Assembly: GCA_021767985.1 (NCBI GenBank) | Contig: JAASSH010000170.1 | Span: 1 to 5,781, forward strand | Source: Gammaproteobacteria bacterium | GTDB taxonomy: Bacteria; Pseudomonadota; Gammaproteobacteria; GCA-001735895 | Direction of reading: 5' to 3' | DNA: 5,781 nt | Shown: piece by piece, positions 1 to 4,951 of the stretch | Layout of the letters: each line of letters begins with the position of its first letter | Position numbering within the stretch: position 1 is the stretch's first letter | The notes under the pieces: model-generated | Told to the model about the DNA's origin: nothing | The model's database searches: none | Seen by the model: the letters and a program-made list of their open reading frames with translations, nothing else | Made by a program: the position numbers and the translations under genes

Positions 1-92
1 TGCACGGCTTCGAGGGCGAACTCGATGACCAGCACCATCGCAGCACCATCGGCGGCTGGCGTTTCGACGGCCTGCCCTGGGAGCAGTGCTGA
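1..92 (+). CDS. C-terminal end of an unrecognised protein (partial)
   Basis: Only the last 29 codons are present, read from base 3 to a TGA at 90-92; the start lies before the window. The tail contains HGFEGELDD followed later by GGWRFDGLPWEQC. This frame looks more like real protein than the others: it is rich in Gly, Trp, Asp and Glu, whereas frame 2 stops early and frame 1 gives a Ser/Ala/Thr-rich string and stays open past base 92. I do not recognise the family from so short a tail and propose no function. The gene converges on the rhomboid gene, with 79 bases between the two stop codons and no convincing terminator hairpin there. An 11-base tandem duplication lies inside it. Confidence 0.55.
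   Translation, partial: HGFEGELDDQHHRSTIGGWRFDGLPWEQC
30..51. repeat. 11-bp tandem direct repeat, two copies
   Basis: CAGCACCATCG occurs twice back to back (30-40 and 41-51) inside the partial gene at the left edge. The unit is not a multiple of three, so gain or loss of one copy would shift the reading frame. The residues on both sides look plausible in the same frame, which suggests the two-copy state is the functional one. Confidence 0.8.
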
Positions 93-171
93 CTCCCCGG
101 GCTTCCGGTAATTCCGAAAAAGTTTGTCGCAAGCCCTTTCCAGTCACCGGGCTGAATCTGCTTCGCTAACC

Positions 172-864
172 TCAATGCCGGGAGCCCCGGTCGAACAGCG
201 GCACCGAGCTGCGTTTGACGAACGGGATCAGCATGACGCCCGCGACGAAACCGCCGATATGAGCCCACCAGGCGGTGGTGACGTCGCTCGAAAACAGGAT
301 ACTGTAGATCTGCAGCCCGACCCAGAGGCCGATCATCAGGTAAGCCGGTAAAAACAATGGCCACTTTAGCAGCACCAGCAGAATAATCCGCACGCGCGGG
401 TGCAGCACCAGGTAGGCTCCCAGCACCCCGGCGACCCCGCCGCTGGCCCCGATCAGGGGCGTGATCGAATCGGTTTCCGCCAGTGCGTGCGCGAGGCTCG
501 CGAACATGCCGCAGGCGCAGTAGAAAACCAGGAATCGCCAGTGACCCATGCTGTCCTCGATGTTATCGCCGAAAACCCAGAGAAAAGCCATATTGCCGAT
601 CAGGTGGAGCCATCCGCCGTGCAGAAACATCGAACTCAGTAGCGTCAACTCGGCCGGCAACATGACCAGCTCGGGTGCCAGTTGGCGCTGCTCGAACAGC
701 ACCGCCGGCAGCATGCCGAAGGAGACAATCAACGCCCGCTCCTGCTCGCCTGGCAAATATCGCTGGTATAGAAACACGACGACGCAGAGCAGGATCACGC
801 AAAAAGTGACGATTTGAAATGGAATAACCTTGAGCGGGTTCTGGTCGTGAAGCGGCAGGAACAT
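172..864 (-). CDS. Rhomboid family intramembrane serine protease
   Basis: This 230-residue polytopic inner-membrane protein is predicted to cut transmembrane substrates within the bilayer. Hydrophobic segments lie near residues 16-33, 86-101, 109-128, 138-156, 172-190 and 199-216, the six-helix core of bacterial rhomboids. The catalytic dyad is visible: Ser141 in GASGG (139-143) and His202 in AHIGGF (201-206). The family signature HGGWLHLIGNM (82-92) supplies His87 and Asn91, which in studied rhomboids help form the oxyanion hole, and is followed by WVFGDNIED. There is no extra domain; length fits a minimal rhomboid. ATG at 862-864 is the only sensible start, since no in-frame ATG, GTG or TTG was seen just upstream, but no clear Shine-Dalgarno precedes it. 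It lies 118 bases after sthA on the same strand, so co-transcription is possible but unproven. The substrate cannot be inferred from context. Confidence 0.93.
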   Translation of the reverse strand: MFLPLHDQNPLKVIPFQIVTFCVILLCVVVFLYQRYLPGEQERALIVSFGMLPAVLFEQRQLAPELVMLPAELTLLSSMFLHGGWLHLIGNMAFLWVFGDNIEDSMGHWRFLVFYCACGMFASLAHALAETDSITPLIGASGGVAGVLGAYLVLHPRVRIILLVLLKWPLFLPAYLMIGLWVGLQIYSILFSSDVTTAWWAHIGGFVAGVMLIPFVKRSSVPLFDRGSRH

Positions 865-878
865 GGGTTGACTGGATT

Positions 879-895
879 CCGCGGTTAAATCGCGG
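879..895 (-). repeat. Small inverted repeat upstream of the rhomboid start
   Basis: CCGCG and CGCGG (perfect 5-bp arms) flank the 7-base AT-rich loop GTTAAAT. On the minus strand the hairpin would end 14 bases before the rhomboid ATG, within the expected leader. No T-run follows, so it does not look like a terminator of the upstream sthA transcript. A role in translation is possible but speculative. The rest of 865-982 shows no gene and no convincing promoter. Confidence 0.3.
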
Positions 896-982
896 GGTGG
901 CAGAAAAACGGGAAACTGATTGGCGCTAACATTCGGGAGAGACCGGGTACAGGCCGATAGCTCTTTACCCCTCGACGGCGAC

Positions 983-2374
983 CTAGAACGTCATCCGGTT
1001 ATAGGCATCGAGCGCCGCGATCTTGTAGGCCTCGGCCAGCGTCGGGTAGTTGAACACCGTTTGCACGAAGTAATCCAGCGTGCCGCCGAGCGAGATGACA
1101 GCCTGGCCGATATGCACCAGCTCGGTAGCGCCCTCGCCGATGATATGCACCCCGAGCAGTTTCTGGGTTTCGATCGAGAACAGCATCTTCAGCATGCCCT
1201 CGCGCAGGCCCATGATCTGCCCGCGCGCGGTTTCGCGAAAGCGCGCGATGCCGACCTCGTAGGCGATATGGCGCTGGTTGCATTCCTGCTCGGTCAGCCC
1301 GACCATGCTGATTTCGGGCACCGCGTAAATGCCGTAGGGAAAGAGTTCCGGCTGGCTCGCGACATCCGCGCCGAAAGCGTGACAGGCCGCATGCCGGCCC
1401 TGCTCCATCGAGGTCGAGGCCAGGCTCGGAAAACCGACCACATCGCCGGCGGCATAGATATGCGATTGCGCCGTCTGGTAATCCTCGTTGACCGGAATAC
1501 GGCCGCGCCTGTCCGCTTCGATGCCGACATTTTCCAGCCCCAGGTCGTCGGTCACGCCCTGGCGTCCCGCGGCGAATAAAACCGTATCGACAGCCATGCT
1601 CTTGCCGCTCTTGAACTTGACTACCACCTTGCCGTCGTCGAACCGGTTAATGGTGCTGATCTGGTCGCCCAGCCGCACCTGGATATTGCAGTCACGCAGG
1701 TGATGTATCAGTTCGTCGACGATTTCACGATCGACGAATCCAAGCAGGTAGTCCATGGTTTCGAGTACGGTGACCTCGATATCGAGCGCCTTGAATATGG
1801 TCGCATACTCGACCCCGATGACGCCGCCGCCGACCACCAGCAGTTTTTTAGGGATACGTTTCAGGTGGAGAATTTCATCGCTATCGATGATCGCCTCGCC
1901 GTCGAATGGCACGTTGTCCGGTCGATGCGTGCGGGTGCCGACACAGATGACGAAATAATCGGCGGTGAACTGGTTGACGAGGCCGTCGTGCTGTTCGACA
2001 CTGATCGAATGCTCGTCGATGAAACGCGCGTGTCCGTACTCGATCTCGACGCCGTTGCGCATCAGCTGGTGCTGGATAATTTCGATCTCATGCCCGAGGG
2101 TCGAGGTCAACCGCTGTTTGAGATCGTCCGCGGTAATATGATCCTTGACCTTGTAACTGCGGCCGTATATGCCGCGCTGGCGCCAGCCGGACAGGAACAG
2201 GACGGTTTCACGCAGGGTCTTGCTGGGGATGGTGCCGGTATGAACCGTAACGCCGCCGACGATTTCATTCTTCTCGACCAGCAGCACGCTTTTACCGATC
2301 TTGGCGGCCTGAATCGCGGCGCGTTTTCCGGCCGGACCGCTGCCCAAAACGATCAAGTCATAATGTACATGCAC
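983..2374 (-). CDS. sthA: Soluble (Si-specific) NAD(P)(+) transhydrogenase
   Basis: This 463-residue cytoplasmic flavoprotein belongs to the pyridine nucleotide-disulfide oxidoreductase superfamily. SthA transfers hydride between NADPH and NAD+ through FAD, generally to drain excess NADPH. In order: FAD-binding GSGPAGKRAA (11-20); active-site region GGVTVHTGTIPSKTLRE (40-56); NAD(P)-binding VGGGVIGVEYA (181-191) with Glu205 ending the next strand; second FAD motif YAAGDVVG (307-314); and a C-terminal dimerisation domain with HIIGEGATELVHIG (410-423) and FNYPTLAEAY (441-450). The last motif matches my memory of E. coli SthA and replaces the His-Pro-Thr segment of dihydrolipoamide dehydrogenase. 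Both positions of the redox CxxxxC pair are non-cysteine (Thr43, Thr48), which rules out a classical disulfide reductase. The start is GTG at 2372-2374, backed by a strong ribosome binding site. It follows the damX-like gene by 30 bases, so the two are probably co-transcribed. Length is close to the E. coli protein (about 466). Confidence 0.95.
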   Translation of the reverse strand: MHVHYDLIVLGSGPAGKRAAIQAAKIGKSVLLVEKNEIVGGVTVHTGTIPSKTLRETVLFLSGWRQRGIYGRSYKVKDHITADDLKQRLTSTLGHEIEIIQHQLMRNGVEIEYGHARFIDEHSISVEQHDGLVNQFTADYFVICVGTRTHRPDNVPFDGEAIIDSDEILHLKRIPKKLLVVGGGVIGVEYATIFKALDIEVTVLETMDYLLGFVDREIVDELIHHLRDCNIQVRLGDQISTINRFDDGKVVVKFKSGKSMAVDTVLFAAGRQGVTDDLGLENVGIEADRRGRIPVNEDYQTAQSHIYAAGDVVGFPSLASTSMEQGRHAACHAFGADVASQPELFPYGIYAVPEISMVGLTEQECNQRHIAYEVGIARFRETARGQIMGLREGMLKMLFSIETQKLLGVHIIGEGATELVHIGQAVISLGGTLDYFVQTVFNYPTLAEAYKIAALDAYNRMTF

Positions 2375-2380
2375 GCCGAT

Positions 2381-2387
2381 CTCCCCC
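2381..2387 (-). promoter_or_regulatory. Ribosome binding site that fixes the sthA GTG start
   Basis: On the minus strand GGGGGAG lies six bases before GTG (2374-2372). This is the best Shine-Dalgarno in the window and decides the non-ATG start. The in-frame codon at 2407-2405 is the stop of the damX-like gene, so no earlier start is available. Confidence 0.7.
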
Positions 2388-2404
2388 GTTTTTCGGCAAT
2401 ATAG

Positions 2405-4042
2405 CTAATTTTTAGACCCAAGTCGCCGGATTTCCTGCCATATGCCGCCCACGCTGCGTCCCAGCGGCGAGGTATCCCTGAGCACCCTGGGCAAACCGTC
2501 GATGGCATTAATGGCAGCCTTCCGGGTAGGGAATTCACCGTACATCACGCTATAGACTTCGCGGTTGCCGGTAAGGGTCTTGAAGACGTGCAGCCGTTCG
2601 GGATCGACCCCGCGCTGTGCCAGGTTGGCAACGTATGCATAGTAATTATCGGGATCGAAACCGTCGTAACTGAGCAGCAGAATCTGGATCGTGCCGACGC
2701 TATTCTCGCGTTGCCCGATCCATTCCAGCGATTGCTGCAGCTCGAGGTCGAAGCGTTGCCGGTTGTCGGCGGGTACCGGCGCCGGCTCGTCGGCCACGGT
2801 AGCCTGCGACGGCGCCTCGACGATTACGGCTTCGCTGTCCGAGGCGGTTCCGGGTTCGCCCGCCAACAGGGTCTCCGACTGCTGCGCGGTGTTCGCCTCC
2901 GGCTGCACCGCCGCTGCCACTTCAGTTGCCGCTGCGTCATCATCCGCCTCCCGGGCCGCGGTGTCGCTGTCGGCGGCCGCGGCTGGCACCTCGATCGATT
3001 CCTGCTCGGCTGCGGCTGGCGTCGCGACGGGTTCCGGCTCGACTGCGGCCGTACTTATCGCGGCGGATTCCGGCTCGGCCTCGGTCTCGGCTGCCGTCGC
3101 CGTAGCGGCTTCGTCCGTATTGTCGGTAACTGCAGCCGTTTGTGCCTCGGTCCCATCCTCGGTCGCGCCTTCCGCCGGGACTGCTACTTCTGGCTCCGCG
3201 ACAACCTCCGCTTGCGCCTCGGGCTCAGGCTCGTCCGCGGGCGCTGGCGTGGTAGCGTCGGTTTCAGTACTGAAGACGATGGCGGGCGCAGGCTCGGTCA
3301 TCCGGGGTTCAAAATACAGGTACCAGCCAATGCCCACGGCCAGCACGAACAGCAAGAGTGCCGCGAAGATTACCCGGCTGCCCTGTCGAACCGACTCGGT
3401 CTGCTCCACCGGGGCGGCCGACTGAATCTGGTCGCCGTCACGCTCGACGATTTCGATCACGCGACCCACGTTCCCCTTCGCGGCGGCAATCTGTTTGCGC
3501 AGCGGCGACGGAATCGACAGCTTGCCGACCGGGTTATCCGGAAACAGGTAGAACCCCAGGAAAGACCGGACCTCGTCCTCGCTGAACGGCATTTGCTGAA
3601 AACTCTCCACCCTCACCTGGTACTGTTGCGAGAGTTGGCGCAGCTCGTTGAAGCCCTCGATACTGCTGGCGATGATCAGGTTGAGCTGCTTGTCGATACC
3701 ATCGGTAGACCAGCTCAGGAACAGCTGATGCCGGGTCTTCTTGAGCGCCGCTTCGAAGTGATCGGCGATGATGATGTCGCCTTTGCCCGCGGCCGCAAAC
3801 AGTGCTTCGACCTCGGTGCTCCGATCCATGCGAGTTTCGTCTCCCTGCTCACCGGACTCGAGGTCAAGCCAGAAAATCGCACGCTCGGCCAGGCGCGTAT
3901 ACCCCAGTTCTTCCAGCAGTCGCGTCTTGCCAACCCCGTCTTCGCCATAGAGCAGGAACAGCGAAGCACCCTCATTGAGTTCCCGCGTGAAGTCTTCCAT
4001 CAGGTTCGCGGTTTGACGGGTTAGAAAGTAAGGCTTGCTCAC
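2405..4042 (-). CDS. DamX-like protein: ATPase domain, one membrane helix, SPOR domain
   Basis: The product has 545 residues. Residues 1-200 form an AAA-type ATPase domain: Walker A GEDGVGKT (33-40), a Walker B-like strand DIIIADH (89-95), a possible sensor 1 strand LIIASS (122-127), and GNVGR (190-194), whose Arg194 sits where ExeA-like ATPases have sensor 2. A single membrane helix spans about 224-243. Residues 245-425 are a low-complexity Ala/Glu/Pro/Thr/Asp linker, expected to cross the periplasm. Residues 447-536 are a SPOR domain (GTIQILLLSY, then YSVMYGEFPTRKAAINAI), a fold that binds denuded glycan strands of septal peptidoglycan. This order matches DamX, a division-site protein. The start chosen is GTG at 4040-4042: SKPYFLTRQ fits the usual beginning of such domains and the predicted promoter lies just upstream, but no Shine-Dalgarno is visible. 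ATG at 3998-4000 is the alternative. The open frame continues to 5005, but that part is antisense to the phosphatase gene. The aroB/dam context known for damX in E. coli is not seen here. Confidence 0.85.
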   Translation of the reverse strand: MSKPYFLTRQTANLMEDFTRELNEGASLFLLYGEDGVGKTRLLEELGYTRLAERAIFWLDLESGEQGDETRMDRSTEVEALFAAAGKGDIIIADHFEAALKKTRHQLFLSWSTDGIDKQLNLIIASSIEGFNELRQLSQQYQVRVESFQQMPFSEDEVRSFLGFYLFPDNPVGKLSIPSPLRKQIAAAKGNVGRVIEIVERDGDQIQSAAPVEQTESVRQGSRVIFAALLLFVLAVGIGWYLYFEPRMTEPAPAIVFSTETDATTPAPADEPEPEAQAEVVAEPEVAVPAEGATEDGTEAQTAAVTDNTDEAATATAAETEAEPESAAISTAAVEPEPVATPAAAEQESIEVPAAAADSDTAAREADDDAAATEVAAAVQPEANTAQQSETLLAGEPGTASDSEAVIVEAPSQATVADEPAPVPADNRQRFDLELQQSLEWIGQRENSVGTIQILLLSYDGFDPDNYYAYVANLAQRGVDPERLHVFKTLTGNREVYSVMYGEFPTRKAAINAIDGLPRVLRDTSPLGRSVGGIWQEIRRLGSKN

Positions 4043-4065
4043 GGTTTGATTGTAGTATTTGTTAA

Positions 4066-4080
4066 AGCAATTTAATTGCT
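4066..4080. promoter_or_regulatory. Perfect 15-bp palindrome, candidate operator
   Basis: AGCAATT and AATTGCT are perfect 7-base arms around a central T at 4073. The palindrome starts five bases downstream of the minus-strand -10 hexamer, so it covers the predicted transcription start of the damX-like gene. A repressor bound here would block that promoter. Alternatively, transcribed from about 4078, it could form a small AT-rich hairpin near the mRNA 5' end. I cannot name a regulator. Confidence 0.45.
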
Positions 4081-4084
4081 GTCG

Positions 4085-4113
4085 TTTATACTTGTTAGCG
4101 AGTAACGATTCAA
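4085..4113 (-). promoter_or_regulatory. Predicted sigma70-type promoter for the damX-like gene and sthA
   Basis: On the minus strand, -35 TTGAAT (4113-4108) and -10 TATAAA (4090-4085) are separated by exactly 17 bases. Each is close to consensus (four and five of six bases). The expected start is near 4078, giving a leader of about 36 bases before the GTG at 4042. It lies in the AT-rich island between divergent genes, where a promoter is expected. Confidence 0.6.
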
Positions 4114-4120
4114 ATTTAAA
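4092..4120 (+). promoter_or_regulatory. Possible weak promoter for the phosphatase gene
   Basis: TTGTTA (4092-4097) and TTTAAA (4115-4120) are 17 bases apart, each matching four of six consensus bases. Transcription would start near 4127, leaving a leader of about 15 bases that still includes the ribosome binding site. A better -10 (TATACT, 4087-4092) lacks a good -35. The -10 region sits inside the 10-base palindrome AATTTAAATT (4113-4122). Either choice overlaps the opposing promoter, so the two may compete. Confidence 0.3.
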
Positions 4121-4122
4121 TT

Positions 4123-4135
4123 CTCCTGAGCGGAG
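4123..4135 (+). promoter_or_regulatory. Ribosome binding site in a short hairpin before the TTG start
   Basis: CGGAG (4131-4135) is a Shine-Dalgarno six bases before TTG at 4142-4144 and supports that start. The same GGAG (4132-4135) can pair with CTCC (4123-4126) across a 5-base loop, which would partly hide the site. A 4-bp stem is weak, so any effect on translation is uncertain. The in-frame TGA at 4127-4129 excludes an earlier start. Confidence 0.45.
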
Positions 4136-4141
4136 CATCGA

Positions 4142-4951
4142 TTGCCCCAACAAAGCTATACCTATGAAGATCTGCTCGCGATCCAGAGCATTATTCGCGA
4201 GGCCGCAAGCCACAGCCTGGCCGTCTACTATGCCTGCTCCAACGCCGACTTCAAGTCCGACGGCTCGATCGTGACCGAAGCCGACCTGGCAATGCAGCAG
4301 GCACTGACCGTGGCGCTTGCCGAACGTTACCCGGAGGTGCGCATGCTCGGCGAGGAAGACAACGAGGAGGAGCAAAACCGGGTAATACAGAGCGACCAGG
4401 ATTTCTGGTGCCTGGACCCGGTCGACGGCACCACTAATTTTCATGCAACTATGCCGCTGTTTTCGGTTTCCCTGGGGCTGGTCAGCGCCGGTGAAATCAT
4501 GCTCGGTGTCGTCTATGACCCCAATCGAGACGAGTTTTTCGGCGCCATACGAGAACAGGGATTCTGGATTAATGGCGACAGTGTCAAGCGCCCGAGACAA
4601 CCCGAGAAGCTCGGCCGCTGCATCGCGTTTATCGATTTCAAGCGCCTCAACGATGCCATGAGCACCAGCCTGGTGCTCGATACGCCCTACAAATCGCAGC
4701 GCAATATCGGTACCTGCGCGCTGGAATGGGCCTGGCTGGCCGCCGGCCGGGCCAATCTCCTGCTGCACGGCAGCGAGAGCATCTGGGACTACGCCGCCGG
4801 GGTATTGCTGAACCAGGAAGCCGGTGGTCTGAGCGAAACCTTCGACGCCGAACCCGTCTTCAAGCAAACCCTGCAGTCGCGTTCGGTGATCGCGGCGAGC
4901 AGCCCGGAACTGTTCGATCAATGGACGACGCGGGTACGCTCCATCACCTGA
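4142..4951 (+). CDS. Inositol monophosphatase family phosphatase
   Basis: This 269-residue cytoplasmic enzyme belongs to the lithium-sensitive, Mg2+-dependent phosphomonoesterase family (IMPase, SuhB, HisN, CysQ relatives). Visible motifs in order: KSDGSIVTEAD (38-48); GEED (70-73) with metal ligand Glu71; motif A WCLDPVDGTTNF (89-100) with Asp92 and Asp95; motif B WDYAAGVLLNQEAGG (215-229) with Asp216. All metal ligands are present, so it should be active. Length is normal. The substrate cannot be fixed: inositol-1-phosphate, histidinol phosphate and 3'-phosphoadenosine 5'-phosphate enzymes share these motifs, and no histidine or sulfur-assimilation gene is nearby. The start is TTG at 4142, because an in-frame TGA lies at 4127-4129, CGGAG is correctly spaced, and the next in-frame ATG (codon 51) would remove the first conserved motif. 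It is divergent from the damX-like gene, and its 3' end overlaps the next gene by 31 bases, suggesting one operon. Confidence 0.93.
   Translation: MPQQSYTYEDLLAIQSIIREAASHSLAVYYACSNADFKSDGSIVTEADLAMQQALTVALAERYPEVRMLGEEDNEEEQNRVIQSDQDFWCLDPVDGTTNFHATMPLFSVSLGLVSAGEIMLGVVYDPNRDEFFGAIREQGFWINGDSVKRPRQPEKLGRCIAFIDFKRLNDAMSTSLVLDTPYKSQRNIGTCALEWAWLAAGRANLLLHGSESIWDYAAGVLLNQEAGGLSETFDAEPVFKQTLQSRSVIAASSPELFDQWTTRVRSIT

Noticed and set aside
93..171. A possible terminator between the convergent left-edge gene and rhomboid gene (AGCCC at 132-136 with GGGCT at 149-153; T-run on the minus strand)
   Set aside because: The stem is only 5 bp with a 12-base loop, and the T-run lies about ten bases beyond it. 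This is not a convincing intrinsic terminator.
945..970. Inverted repeat GGGTA/TACCC between sthA and the rhomboid gene, considered as a terminator
   Set aside because: Five base pairs around a 16-base loop with no T-run; expected by chance in GC-rich spacer.
983..2374. Calling this gene dihydrolipoamide dehydrogenase or mercuric/glutathione reductase
   Set aside because: Both redox cysteines are absent, and the C-terminal catalytic His-Pro-Thr segment is replaced by FNYPT, as in SthA.
1700..2404. A 234-codon plus-strand open frame opposite sthA, and a similar one at 920-1579
   Set aside because: Both lie fully antisense to a well-supported flavoprotein. Their Asp/Glu/Arg-rich translations show no domain.
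2740..3310. The repetitive-looking stretch in the damX-like gene as a tandem DNA repeat or recombination hot spot
   Set aside because: I see no fixed repeat unit; the look comes from recurring Ala, Glu, Pro and Thr codons in a low-complexity linker.
2588..4024. A 478-codon plus-strand open frame opposite the damX-like gene
   Set aside because: It is Arg/Gly/Leu-rich with no recognisable domain. It arises from the GC-rich Ala/Glu/Pro linker on the other strand, which rarely gives antisense stops. The minus strand carries clear ATPase and SPOR motifs.
4049..4054. Minus-strand TACAAT as the -10 of a leaderless damX-like transcript
   Set aside because: No acceptable -35 lies 16 to 18 bases upstream, whereas the TTGAAT/TATAAA pair has ideal spacing. 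A leaderless mRNA remains possible given the missing Shine-Dalgarno but is not needed.
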